This document shows positions 35,066 through 42,399 of a stretch of 42,399 nucleotides of DNA, piece by piece. Under the pieces are notes generated by a model. It made no database searches. It saw nothing but the letters and a program-made list of their open reading frames with translations, and was not told the DNA's origin. Source of the DNA: an uncultured Lactobacillus sp. (GTDB lineage: Bacteria; Bacillota; Bacilli; Lactobacillales; Lactobacillaceae); NCBI GenBank assembly GCA_930989465.1, contig CAKNLX010000008.1, positions 1 to 42,399 on the forward strand, written 5' to 3'. How positions within the stretch are numbered: the first letter of the stretch is position 1; each line of letters opens with the position of its first letter. A program made the translations under genes and the position numbers.

Positions 35066-35794
35066 ATGTCAGGACATTCAAAATGGCACAATATTCAAGG
35101 CCGCAAGAATGCGCAAGACGCAAAGAGAGGTAAAATTTTCCAAAAGTTATCTCGTGAAATTTATATGGCTGCAAAGAGTGGTGGTCCTGATCCTGATGGG
35201 AATCCTACATTACGTATGGTAATTGATAAGGCACGTTCAAACAACATGCCTAAGGATAACATCAAGCGTGCCATCAAGAAGGCCGAAGGTGGTTCAGAAG
35301 AACACTACGACGAAATTACTTACGAAGGTTACGCTCCAGGTGGTGTTGCAGTCTTTGTTGAAGCTTTGACTGATAACAAGAACCGTACAGCTTCAGACGT
35401 TCGTGTTGCTTTCACTCGTAACGGTGGTTCACTTGGTGCTACTGGTTCAGTTGCTTACATGTTTGACCGTAAAGGCTACATTGTAATTGATCGTTCAACT
35501 ACTGATGCTGATGAAGATCAAGTATTACTTGATGTTATGGATGCTGGTGGTGACGATCTTCAAACTAGTGATGATGCATACGAAATCTACACTGATCCAA
35601 AGCAATTTGCAGGTGTACGTGACGCCTTAATTAAGGATGGTTACAAACTAGCAGATGCTGAATTAACTATGATTCCACAAAACACCACTCCAGTTCCAGC
35701 AGATAAGAAGGAACAATTTGAACATTTAGTTGATGCTCTTGAAGATAGTGACGATGTTCAAAATGTTTATACTGCAGCGGCTGATGAAGATTAA
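35066..35794 (+). CDS. YebC/PmpR-family protein
   Basis: Encodes 242 residues, the usual size. The opening [24 protein letters not shown] is the strongly conserved YebC signature; [17 protein letters not shown] and [14 protein letters not shown] follow. The family is described both as transcriptional regulators (PmpR, YebC-I) and, more recently, as ribosome-associated factors that relieve stalling at proline runs (YebC-II). Sequence alone does not decide which role this has. It is monocistronic with a promoter at about 35 kb and a strong terminator. Codon use is biased, pointing to good expression. Confidence 0.92.
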   Translation: MSGHSKWHNIQGRKNAQDAKRGKIFQKLSREIYMAAKSGGPDPDGNPTLRMVIDKARSNNMPKDNIKRAIKKAEGGSEEHYDEITYEGYAPGGVAVFVEALTDNKNRTASDVRVAFTRNGGSLGATGSVAYMFDRKGYIVIDRSTTDADEDQVLLDVMDAGGDDLQTSDDAYEIYTDPKQFAGVRDALIKDGYKLADAELTMIPQNTTPVPADKKEQFEHLVDALEDSDDVQNVYTAAADED

Positions 35795-35807
35795 TTAGTT
35801 AATGATG

Positions 35808-35840
35808 AAATAGCTTAGCCAATGGCTAAGCTATTTTTTT
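35808..35840 (+). terminator. Terminator after yebC
   Basis: TAGCTTAGCC (35811-35820) pairs with GGCTAAGCTA (35824-35833) around AAT, then seven T. Confidence 0.9.
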
Positions 35841-35953
35841 GTGTACTTTTTAATGATCTTTTAATATTGAAATGCTGTTAGATCAACGTTTTTTAGAGTT
35901 GAGAAAATTTTTTGTGTTTTTTTCAATTTCTCACAAAAAAATCGACTTTTTTT

Positions 35954-35963
35954 GCGTAATAAA
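35954..35963 (+). promoter_or_regulatory. Possible competence-type promoter element before comGA
   Basis: GCGTAATAAA lies 29 nt before comGA. It loosely resembles the com-box (TACGAATA) read by ComX/SigH in streptococci and some lactobacilli; no normal -35/-10 pair is seen in this gap. An inverted repeat, TTTTTTGTG (35908-35916) with CACAAAAAA (35932-35940), lies just before it. Weak evidence. Confidence 0.3.
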
Positions 35964-35991
35964 TAATGTGAGGCAAAAAAGGAGGATTTTT

Positions 35992-36966
35992 ATGAAGATC
36001 AAAGAAATTGTCAGTGAATTATTGATTGAGGCAATTAAAGTTAAAGCAAGTGATATTTTCTTTTTCCCGAAAAAAGAAAACTTGATGGTTAAATTTCGGA
36101 CCGGTAAGGGTCTAATTGAATATGCAGGTTTTACTTTGGAGACGGGAAAGGAAATTATCAATTTTTTTAAGTACAGTGCTCAGATGGATATTGCAGAACA
36201 TCGTCGCCCGCAGGTTGGCGCAATGGCATATGAGAATGAAGGACATGAATATTTCTTGCGTTTATCTAGCTTAGGAGATTTTTCCGATCAAGAGTCGCTG
36301 GTTATTCGAGTCATCTATGGGATTGACCATAGTCAATATTTTATTCCAGAGCAGCTGGGAACAATTGAAAAGCTGGCTAAGAGTCGCGGATTGATTATTA
36401 CTAGTGGTCCAACTGGCTCGGGCAAGACAACGACAATGTATGAAATTGCTAAGAAAATGAGCCAAAACAAAGTAGTGATGACAATCGAGGATCCTGTTGA
36501 AATTCATGAGTCTTCTTTTTTGCAAGCACAAGTCAATAACGAAGCGGGAATTGATTACCAAAACCTGTTAAAGGCGGCATTACGGCATCGTCCAGATATT
36601 TTAATTATTGGAGAAATTCGTGATCAAGGAACAGCACGTTTAGCAGTTGATGCAGCTTTAAGTGGACACCTGGTTTTTGCGACAGTTCATGCTAAAAGTA
36701 CTTTGCAAACTATTTCTCGACTAGAGGGATTAGGTATTAGGTGTGACGAACTGACAAATTGTCTAACTGCAGTGTCGTATCAACGATTATTAGTCAGTCA
36801 AGGAAAATTAAAGTGCTTGATGGATATTGCGGCAGATTCTTTGCTAAAAAAAGAGCTAGGCAAATCGGTTCGTGGTGAATTCGTTAATTGGCAGGAAAAT
36901 CTAGAGCGTTTGTGGAAAGGAGGAGAAATTAATCATGAAGTATATTGGCAATTCCAAAAAGGATAA
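35992..36966 (+). CDS. comGA: Competence/pseudopilus assembly ATPase ComGA
   Basis: Encodes 324 residues from ATG 35992 after AAAAAAGGAGGATTTTT; an upstream in-frame ATG at 35872 is far outside. It is the traffic ATPase of the type II secretion/type IV pilus group. Walker A GPTGSGKTT is at 139-147, the Asp box TIEDPVEIHE at about 164-173, and Walker B DILIIGEIRD at 202-211; VFATVHAKST follows. It should drive assembly of the ComGC pseudopilus used in DNA uptake. Compared with Bacillus ComGA (about 356 residues) it is a little short at the C-terminus. It overlaps comGB by 32 nt. Confidence 0.93.
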   Translation: MKIKEIVSELLIEAIKVKASDIFFFPKKENLMVKFRTGKGLIEYAGFTLETGKEIINFFKYSAQMDIAEHRRPQVGAMAYENEGHEYFLRLSSLGDFSDQESLVIRVIYGIDHSQYFIPEQLGTIEKLAKSRGLIITSGPTGSGKTTTMYEIAKKMSQNKVVMTIEDPVEIHESSFLQAQVNNEAGIDYQNLLKAALRHRPDILIIGEIRDQGTARLAVDAALSGHLVFATVHAKSTLQTISRLEGLGIRCDELTNCLTAVSYQRLLVSQGKLKCLMDIAADSLLKKELGKSVRGEFVNWQENLERLWKGGEINHEVYWQFQKG

Positions 36967-37936
36967 GTTAAATGGCGAAGAACAATTGGCCTTTTTGGAT
37001 TATTTAAAACATAGTTTAGATAATGGTTTTTCTTTGCTCAATTCAATTGAATTAATGCCGGCATTGTGGCCAAAAAGGCGTCAGTTGATGGAAAGAATGG
37101 CTAGTCGCATGAAAGAAGGAGCAAGTTTTAGTACTGAACTGCTTAAACTAGGCTTTTCTAAAACGACAGTAACTCAGGTTAATTTGGCTTTACAGCAAGG
37201 AACCCTAGTTGAATGTTTGCAGCATTTAGCAACGTTGAATCGACTAAAACAGGAGCAGATGAAAAAACTGCGGGCTGAATTATCTTATCCGTTGGTTTTA
37301 GCGATAATGATGGTGATTTTACTGGTCTTTATGCAATCGTTTATTTCGACACAATTCAGCGATAGCAGTGATCATTCAGGAGATATGGTCATGATTGGTC
37401 TGATCATTATTGTATTGCTGGGCTTATATTTTTTTGCTAAGATCGTTACTTTGCTCAATAAACAGGATTATTCATCAATGAAAAAACTGAGTAAATATCC
37501 GTTAATTGGGCAGGTAGTTATGCTGTATATTCATTATTTGTTGGTTTATGACATTGGACTGCTGCTAGCTAGTGGCTTTTCATTGCAGCGAATGTGCGAA
37601 TATGCGGCAGATCAAGAGAAAGGTTCATTGCAGCAAGCACTGGGACAAAAGATAGGGCACGATTTAGCTGAAGGAAAAAATTTAGAAGAAATTATTAATG
37701 CAGAGGATTTTTTGCCTAATAGTTTATTAGTTTTATTGCAGACTGGCTCTGAGCGAAAGAGCTTGAGTAAGCGCTGTTTGTTATTAGGACGTAGCCTATT
37801 TTTGGATTTAACTGAAAAAATTGAGAAATTAGTCGTCAATGTTCAACCAGCTTGTTTTATTTTAATTGGCTTATGCATTATTGGAATGTATTTGAAGCTG
37901 TTATTACCAATGTATTCAATGATGCAAGGACTATAG
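36935..37936 (+). CDS. comGB: Competence pseudopilus membrane protein ComGB
   Basis: Encodes 333 residues of the GspF/PilC platform family, starting inside comGA after AAAGGAGGAG. It has two T2SSF-like cytoplasmic domains (about 15-110 and 190-290) and membrane segments at about 122-138, 148-170 and 308-328. The opening EQLAFLDYLKHSLDNGFSLLNSIE is typical. It would hold ComGA at the membrane and pass pilins into the filament. The 32-nt overlap suggests translational coupling with comGA. Confidence 0.9.
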   Translation: MKYIGNSKKDKLNGEEQLAFLDYLKHSLDNGFSLLNSIELMPALWPKRRQLMERMASRMKEGASFSTELLKLGFSKTTVTQVNLALQQGTLVECLQHLATLNRLKQEQMKKLRAELSYPLVLAIMMVILLVFMQSFISTQFSDSSDHSGDMVMIGLIIIVLLGLYFFAKIVTLLNKQDYSSMKKLSKYPLIGQVVMLYIHYLLVYDIGLLLASGFSLQRMCEYAADQEKGSLQQALGQKIGHDLAEGKNLEEIINAEDFLPNSLLVLLQTGSERKSLSKRCLLLGRSLFLDLTEKIEKLVVNVQPACFILIGLCIIGMYLKLLLPMYSMMQGL

Positions 37937-37996
37937 AAAAAGTGACGTTAAAGATAAAAGTAAAAAAATAGAGTGAAGAAGAGGATTAAGTTAAAA

Positions 37997-38338
37997 ATGA
38001 AAGAGAAGATGAAGAAGTATTTAGCAAACATTATGGCTAAGCGCCGCAAGCAAGAGGGTTTTACTTTGATTGAAATGGTTGTGGTAATTGCCATTATCGT
38101 GATTTTGATTTTGCTAATTGTGCCTAATTTGATTAATCAAAAGAAGAATGCTGAAACTAAAACTGCGGATGCATTTAGGACTACTGTGCAAACGCAAGTT
38201 GAGTTATATAAGGATAAATATGGTGAACCTAAAGATTTTGAAGATCTAAAAAAGGACGATTACTTAACTGGTGATCAAATTACTAAAGCTAAAAAGAATT
38301 TCACGTTAGACAGTGGCGAAGTTGTTGAAAAGAAATAA
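37997..38338 (+). CDS. comGC: Major pseudopilin ComGC
   Basis: Encodes 113 residues from ATG 37997, with AGAGGA at about 37979-37984; a GTG at 37973 lacks a ribosome site and is less likely. The prepilin signal is KQEGFTLIEMVVVIAIIVI: cleavage after the Gly, N-methylated Phe, and Glu at position +5. The rest is a short hydrophilic head rich in Lys and Asp, with TAD and QTQVELYKDKYGEPKDF as in ComGC/PilE. It should form the shaft of the competence pseudopilus. The peptidase ComC is not in this window. Confidence 0.92.
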   Translation: MKEKMKKYLANIMAKRRKQEGFTLIEMVVVIAIIVILILLIVPNLINQKKNAETKTADAFRTTVQTQVELYKDKYGEPKDFEDLKKDDYLTGDQITKAKKNFTLDSGEVVEKK

Positions 38339-38738
38339 ATTAGCCGGCTTTTCCCTACTAGAAGTAATAATTACACTTGGTGTTTGCTGTGGCATTTTGT
38401 TGATTGGTAGTTTGCAGTTAAAAAGATATCAAGAAAAACTGATTTTTGATAATACTGTTAAAAGAGTTACGACGGCACTTGATCAAACTTCGAGGTACAG
38501 TACGATCAAGGAGGTTACTATTGGCGTATCATATCTAGCTAGATCCAATCAAATTTTATTCTCTGGCGGAAAATATCACAAAAGTATTCCAGTTGATCAA
38601 AATATCAAAATTACTGGCTTGGATCATTTTAAATTCAACCTGACTGGTTATTCTAAACCAGGTACGGTGACTTTTAGTGGCTACGGAATGGAAAAAAGCC
38701 TGAAATATCAAATGCTGTGGGGGAGAGTAGCGGAATGA
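38313..38738 (+). CDS. comGD: Minor pseudopilin ComGD
   Basis: Encodes 141 residues if it starts at the GTG at 38313; TTG codons at 38322 and 38325 are alternatives, and no strong ribosome site decides. The start overlaps comGC. The prepilin motif is KLAGFSLLEVIITLGV, cut after Gly with Glu at +5, followed by a 20-residue hydrophobic helix. A soluble head of about 105 residues follows with no recognised motif. Minor pseudopilin, named by order and motif. Confidence 0.8.
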   Translation: MAKLLKRNKLAGFSLLEVIITLGVCCGILLIGSLQLKRYQEKLIFDNTVKRVTTALDQTSRYSTIKEVTIGVSYLARSNQILFSGGKYHKSIPVDQNIKITGLDHFKFNLTGYSKPGTVTFSGYGMEKSLKYQMLWGRVAE

Positions 38739-39004
38739 TAAAAGTTAAAGGATTTCTAGTAATTGAGAGCTTTATAGCAATTATAATTGCTGTGATTGCT
38801 GTTAGTTGCTTTTATATAACTGTAGCTGAAAATCAGAAAAATGGTCGTGAGATGGAATTAAAAACAGATCGTGCTTATGCTTACCATATACTGACTAAAA
38901 CTGACCTGGAGCAAGTAACAGTTCACGATCGAATTTATCAAAAGGCAGGACGTAATCATGTTTGGGATGCAACGACTAAACAAACTTTTGCGGTCAAAGA
39001 GTAA
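38735..39004 (+). CDS. comGE: Minor pseudopilin ComGE
   Basis: Encodes 89 residues from ATG 38735, which shares ATGA with the comGD stop and follows GGGGGAGAG. The prepilin motif is VKGFLVIESFIAIIIAVI, with Glu at +5 and the hydrophobic helix; the head is short (about 60 residues) and variable. Assigned by position and by the type III signal. The next gene overlaps by 47 nt. Confidence 0.75.
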   Translation: MIKVKGFLVIESFIAIIIAVIAVSCFYITVAENQKNGREMELKTDRAYAYHILTKTDLEQVTVHDRIYQKAGRNHVWDATTKQTFAVKE

Positions 39005-39485
39005 AGGTTTTATGTTAGCTGAAGCAATGTTTTCGCTTTTTATTACTATGATGGTGCTGCTAATTTTACAAAATTTATTGTTGAGTGTTAAAAAAGCAAA
39101 CTTGAATCAAAATCAGCATGTCAATGAAGTAGCCTATGCTTATGTACAGCTAGAAAATTTTATGCGGGCTGACAAAATTAAGGCAGTGTATCCAGTAACT
39201 AAATTAGCTATAAGTAATAGTGCTTCCTTTAAGTGCATCGATCAAAAAGGCGATGCAACTACTTACCGAATTGAATACTATAAAAAGAACGTACTTAAAG
39301 TATCTGGTGCAGGGAAAGGCTATATGCCGTTATTATTTAACGTTGAAAAGGCTGCTTTTAAAACCACTAAAGATAGCATCATTATTAGGGTAACAGAGAA
39401 AAATAAGGGTGCATCAGATTTAGTTTTTCAGCTTGATGAGGAACAGGAAAAGAAAAATGCTAAAACCAAAGAAAAAGACGCATAA
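38958..39485 (+). CDS. comGF: Minor pseudopilin ComGF
   Basis: Encodes 175 residues from ATG 38958; an ATG at 38967 is an alternative. The signal is KSKGFMLAEAMFSLFITMMV, a prepilin motif with Glu at +5, followed by a hydrophobic helix. A basic start (RLNKLLRSKSK) stays inside. The soluble head has the pattern FKCIDQKGDATTYRIEYY, typical for ComGF. It overlaps comGE by 47 nt and comGG by 29 nt. Confidence 0.8.
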   Translation: MFGMQRLNKLLRSKSKGFMLAEAMFSLFITMMVLLILQNLLLSVKKANLNQNQHVNEVAYAYVQLENFMRADKIKAVYPVTKLAISNSASFKCIDQKGDATTYRIEYYKKNVLKVSGAGKGYMPLLFNVEKAAFKTTKDSIIIRVTEKNKGASDLVFQLDEEQEKKNAKTKEKDA

Positions 39486-39621
39486 CGTAAAAGGCAGTGC
39501 CTTACTAAGTAGTGTATTAGTTTTAATGACCACGCTTTTGTTTATCAAAATGTATCAAGATATTTATCATGCTAGCATGGAGAACAATCGCCTAATTATC
39601 GAATGCTTAACGGATGATTGA
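39457..39621 (+). CDS. ComGG-like small pilin (putative)
   Basis: Encodes 54 residues from ATG 39457, with AGGAACAGGAAAAG before it; an ATG at 39436 has no ribosome site. It has a basic start (KPKKKTHNVKG), one hydrophobic segment (SALLSSVLVLMTTLLF, about 20-35) and a short tail. Unlike the others it lacks the Glu at +5, as is usual for ComGG. Bacillus ComGG is about 124 residues, so this is short. Assigned by position as the seventh gene of the operon. Confidence 0.55.
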   Translation: MLKPKKKTHNVKGSALLSSVLVLMTTLLFIKMYQDIYHASMENNRLIIECLTDD

Positions 39622-39627
39622 CTTTCC

Positions 39628-39656
39628 TTGCACCTCTTTATCCCTTTCTATAAAAT
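39628..39656 (+). promoter_or_regulatory. Promoter of the methyltransferase gene
   Basis: TTGCAC (39628-39633), a 17-nt spacer, TAAAAT (39651-39656). It gives the methyltransferase its own vegetative promoter within the comG-ackA cluster; the leader is about 17 nt. Confidence 0.55.
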
Positions 39657-39679
39657 AATTAAGGTATGGAGGGACCGCT

Positions 39680-40681
39680 ATGGAAAATTTTGAAAAACTT
39701 TTTAATCAGTTTTTAGACTGTGTGCAAACTTTGCAAACGGCATTAAATGTTTCATTTACAGAAGCCTTAGTAGAGACTTTTGATAACTTAGAAAGTGGCA
39801 AGATTAAGGTTGAAAATGGTGCACCGGATGAAAAAACAGTGGCTGAATTAAGTCAAAAGTATCAAGCAATAGATTATGACGAAATTAGCCAAAAAGAAAA
39901 GGCTCAAGTCTTTACTTTTCTAACTTTAAAGGCAGTTAATGATGATGGCTTTGATGTTAACCAAATGCCTACTCCACCTGCAATTGCTACAGTAGTAGCA
40001 ATGTTGATGCATAAATTATTAAAAGATCAAAAGATGGAAATCGTTGATCCTGCCGTGGGTACAGGGAATTTGTTGTTTTCAATTATTTCTCAACTTAAGG
40101 CACTCAATCATTCTAAGGATAATTATCAATTGGTAGGGATTGATAACGATGAAGATATGTTAAGTTTGACAGATGTGGCTGCGCATCTGAATAATATTGA
40201 CATTGAGTTATATCATCAAGACGCTTTAATGCCTTGGATGTGTCCTAACGCTGATGCAATTGTAAGTGATTTACCTGTAGGCTATTATCCAGTTGATGAG
40301 AATGCCAAGAATTTTGAAAATCAGGCTAAGAAAGGTCATTCTTTTGCTCATTTGTTGTTAATCGAACAAATTATTAATAATTTAAAGCCTAACGGCTATG
40401 CCTTTTTGGTAGTTCCTAAGTCTATTTTGTCAGGCAAGATTGGCGCTGATTTTATGCCATGGTTAACTAAGAAAGTTTACTTGAAGGCAATTGTAGAATT
40501 GCCAGATGATATGTTTAAGAACAAGTTTAATCAAAAATCGGTTTTAGTTTTCCAAAATCACGGTGATGAGGCTAAAGCAAGCGAAGTTTTACTTACCAAA
40601 CTCGGTTCCTTGAAAAAAGAAGAGGCTTTAATTCAATTTAATGTTAAACTTAACGAGTGGTATGCAAAGATTAACCATTAA
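39680..40681 (+). CDS. YtxK/ComYH-type class I SAM-dependent methyltransferase
   Basis: Encodes 333 residues. The SAM site is VDPAVGTGNLLFSI (122-135), with a second acidic strand GIDNDEDML (153-161). The place of the catalytic NPPY/DPPY motif of N6-adenine methyltransferases reads SDLPVGYYP (196-204), so the motif is changed and DNA methylation is not certain. An N-terminal helical domain (1-90) is typical of the YtxK group. In streptococci the orthologue comYH lies after the comY pilin genes and before ackA, and its loss impairs transformation; the same order is seen here. The start follows ATGGAGGGACCGCT. Confidence 0.85.
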   Translation: MENFEKLFNQFLDCVQTLQTALNVSFTEALVETFDNLESGKIKVENGAPDEKTVAELSQKYQAIDYDEISQKEKAQVFTFLTLKAVNDDGFDVNQMPTPPAIATVVAMLMHKLLKDQKMEIVDPAVGTGNLLFSIISQLKALNHSKDNYQLVGIDNDEDMLSLTDVAAHLNNIDIELYHQDALMPWMCPNADAIVSDLPVGYYPVDENAKNFENQAKKGHSFAHLLLIEQIINNLKPNGYAFLVVPKSILSGKIGADFMPWLTKKVYLKAIVELPDDMFKNKFNQKSVLVFQNHGDEAKASEVLLTKLGSLKKEEALIQFNVKLNEWYAKINH

Positions 40682-40725
40682 TTGATAAAGCACTTATTTT
40701 TTTGAAAGAAGAGGAATTAATTTTT

Positions 40726-41910
40726 ATGAAAAAAGTTTTGGCAATTAACTCTGGTAGTTCATCTTTTAAGTACAAATTATTCTCATTACCAGATGAAAAG
40801 GTTCTTGCCAAAGGAATGGCTGATCGTGTAGGTCTTGAAAATTCATCATTTGAGATTAAGTTAGCTGATGGTACTAAGCACGTTGAAAAAACTGAAATCC
40901 CAGATCAAGAAGCTGCAGTTAGCTTATTGATCAAGTTTTTAAAAGGATACCATGTTGTTGAAGAACTAACTGAAATTGTCGGTGTAGGACATCGTGTTGT
41001 TAATGGTGGAGAGTACTTTAAGGATTCTACTATTATTACTAAGGAAAATCTGCCTAAGATCTACGAATTGTCAGATTATGCTCCGCTTCACAATCCTGCT
41101 GAGGCTCGCGGAATTGAAGCTTTTATGAATGTTTTACCAAATGTGCCAGAAGTTGCGGTTTATGATACTACTTATCACCGTAATCTTGATCCAGTACATT
41201 ATTTGTATTCACTTCCTTATGAATATTATGAAAAATATGGTGTACGTAAATATGGTGCTCATGGTACTTCAATTCGCTATACAGCACCGCGTGCTGCTAA
41301 ATTACTAGGTAAAGATTTAAAAGACTTAAAGTTAGTCATCTGTCACTTGGGATCAGGCGCATCAATTACTGCAGTTAAGGATGGCAAGTCTTACGATACC
41401 TCAATGGGCTTTAGTCCAATTGCCGGAATTACAATGGCTACTAGAACCGGTGATATCGATCCTTCACTCGTGCAACATCTAATGAAGGTAGAGCATAAGT
41501 CGATGGATGAAATGATTTATATCATGAATAATAAGTCTGGTTTGTTGGGCTTGTCAGGAATTTCACCAGATATGCGCGATGTGCGTGAAAGTGATAGCGA
41601 ACGGGCTAAGTTAGCAAGAAAAATTTTCATTAATCGTATTATTCGCTACGTTGGTGCTTATATTGCCGAAATGGGCGGCGTTGATGCAATTATCTTTACT
41701 GCTGGTATTGGTGAACATGATACTGGTGTGAGAAAAGCGGTTCTTGACGCTTTCGCATATATGGGTGTTGTTGTAGATAATGAAGCTAATGAAAGTGTTA
41801 GTGAAGGACTAATCACAAAAACAGATTCCAAAGTTGCAGGAATGGTTATCCCAACTAATGAAGAATTGATGATTGAACGTGATGTGGTACGTTTGACTAA
41901 TATTGATTAA
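40726..41910 (+). CDS. ackA: Acetate kinase
   Basis: Encodes 394 residues from ATG 40726; an in-frame TTG at 40702 has no proper ribosome site. AckA makes ATP and acetate from acetyl phosphate supplied by Pta at 11.8 kb. Signatures: opening VLAINSGSSSFKYKLF with Asn and Ser of the ATPase fold, GHRVVNGGEYF, ICHLGSGASITAVKDG, MATRTGDIDPSLV with the catalytic Arg and Asp, and FTAGIGEHD. Length is normal. It is last in the comG-methyltransferase-ackA order that streptococci also have. 44 nt separate it from the methyltransferase gene, with no terminator. Confidence 0.97.
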   Translation: MKKVLAINSGSSSFKYKLFSLPDEKVLAKGMADRVGLENSSFEIKLADGTKHVEKTEIPDQEAAVSLLIKFLKGYHVVEELTEIVGVGHRVVNGGEYFKDSTIITKENLPKIYELSDYAPLHNPAEARGIEAFMNVLPNVPEVAVYDTTYHRNLDPVHYLYSLPYEYYEKYGVRKYGAHGTSIRYTAPRAAKLLGKDLKDLKLVICHLGSGASITAVKDGKSYDTSMGFSPIAGITMATRTGDIDPSLVQHLMKVEHKSMDEMIYIMNNKSGLLGLSGISPDMRDVRESDSERAKLARKIFINRIIRYVGAYIAEMGGVDAIIFTAGIGEHDTGVRKAVLDAFAYMGVVVDNEANESVSEGLITKTDSKVAGMVIPTNEELMIERDVVRLTNID

Positions 41911-41939
41911 GCATTTTTATCGCATGTAATGTGTGTCTA

Positions 41940-41948
41940 TGCTATAAT
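41940..41948 (+). promoter_or_regulatory. Extended -10 promoter of tmRNA
   Basis: TGCTATAAT, an extended -10 element with a perfect TATAAT, 16 nt before the mature 5' end. The -35 is weak. Confidence 0.7.
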
Positions 41949-41963
41949 GAATAAGTATCTCAA

Positions 41964-42329
41964 GGGGATGTTTTGGGATTCGACAGGCGTAGACCCGCAT
42001 TGACTGCGGTTCGTAGGTTACGACTACGTAAAAACGTTACAGTTAAATATAACTGCAAATAACAAAAATTCTTACGCATTAGCTGCTTAATTTAAGCGCA
42101 TGTGTTGCTCCTTGTCGGTTTACTCGTGGCTGACACCGAGTATCAACTTTAGCGAGTTACGTTTAACTACCTCACCTGAATAGTTAAAAAGAGTCTTAAC
42201 AGGTTAGCTAGCCCATCCTAGCCCTGTTATATGGCGTTTTGAGCTAGTGAAGTTCAAGTAATATAACTATGATCGTAGAGGTCAGTGACGAGATGCGTTT
42301 GGACAGGGGTTCAATTCCCCTCATCTCCA
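41964..42329 (+). ncRNA. ssrA: Transfer-messenger RNA (tmRNA)
   Basis: The 5' end GGGGATG pairs with CATCTCC at the 3' end as the acceptor stem (one G-T pair), and the T arm is GGACAGGGGTTCAATTCCCC. The tag ORF at 42055-42090 reads ANNKNSYALAA then TAA, which matches the Lactobacillus acidophilus group tag. Positions after the tag show the usual pseudoknot-like inverted repeats. It frees stalled ribosomes with SmpB and marks the product for breakdown. CCA is not encoded beyond the final A. Confidence 0.96.
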
Positions 42330-42334
42330 TAGAT

Positions 42335-42368
42335 AACCGTTCTAGATGTTGTTCTAGAGCGGTTTTTT
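42335..42368 (+). terminator. Terminator of tmRNA
   Basis: AACCGTTCTAGA (42335-42346) pairs with TCTAGAGCGGTT (42353-42364) with one G-T pair, then a T-run. Nothing recognisable follows to the window end at 42399. Confidence 0.85.
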
Positions 42369-42399
42369 GTTTTGCTAAATCGTTTATCTACTATGCATT

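Noticed and set aside
35872-35991. Extension of comGA by 40 codons.
   Set aside because: It crosses the AT-rich control region and has no ribosome site; ATG 35992 follows AAGGAGG.

Overview
The window looks like a chromosomal segment of a low-GC Gram-positive lactic acid bacterium of the Lactobacillus acidophilus/crispatus/helveticus group. Four things point there. The tmRNA tag reads ANNKNSYALAA. Ribosome-binding sites are strong AGGAGG types, and promoters are AT-rich, often with an extended -10 (TGnTATAAT). Secreted proteins carry GW/SH3-like and CAP domains. The gene orders (cggR-gap-pgk-tpi, ung-pta-tsaE, murB-potABCD, cdaA-cdaR-glmM, comG-methyltransferase-ackA) are those of lactobacilli. 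I see no insertion sequence, prophage, CRISPR array or resistance island. This is mostly core genome.

Layout. 1-4.7 kb: a MerR-type regulator, a secreted CAP-domain protein, an APC-family permease (minus strand), a secreted GW-domain surface protein and tRNA-Arg(CCG) (minus). 4.78-9.2 kb: the glycolytic operon cggR, gapA, pgk, tpiA, with tandem promoters, an inverted repeat just after the predicted start site, a hairpin at the cggR/gap junction and a strong terminator hairpin between gap and pgk. 9.2-9.63 kb: a gene-free stretch with a good promoter and a terminator about 160 nt apart, a candidate orphan small RNA. 9.6-14.8 kb: a tubby-like protein and a HAD phosphatase (minus), ung-pta-tsaE, a DEDDh exonuclease (minus) and murB. 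14.9-18.7 kb: spermidine/putrescine ABC importer potABCD. 18.7-24.5 kb: cdaA-cdaR-glmM (c-di-AMP and cell-wall precursor synthesis), a HAD phosphatase, a BlaI/CopY-type repressor with an unknown membrane protein, and a low-molecular-weight phosphatase.

24.5-30.4 kb: glycerate kinase (minus), divergent from a beta-glucoside operon (licT antiterminator, bglP PTS permease, 6-phospho-beta-glucosidase). That operon has RAT/terminator switches in front of both licT and bglP, and cre-like sites. 30.5-35.8 kb: a membrane-anchored alpha/beta hydrolase, a second APC permease (minus) preceded by a 15-codon leader ORF, a 33-residue membrane peptide with an S14 gene, an NAD(P)-binding protein, a VanZ-like protein and yebC. 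36-42.4 kb: the comG pseudopilus operon, a YtxK/ComYH-type methyltransferase, ackA and ssrA (tmRNA).

Pta (11.8 kb) and AckA (40.7 kb) together make the acetyl-CoA to acetate route, and the glycolytic operon feeds the same carbon flow. Small regulatory elements give the most unusual signals: the orphan RNA, the leader ORF before the second permease, the cggR/gap junction hairpin and the two antitermination switches. I found no clear new multi-gene system.
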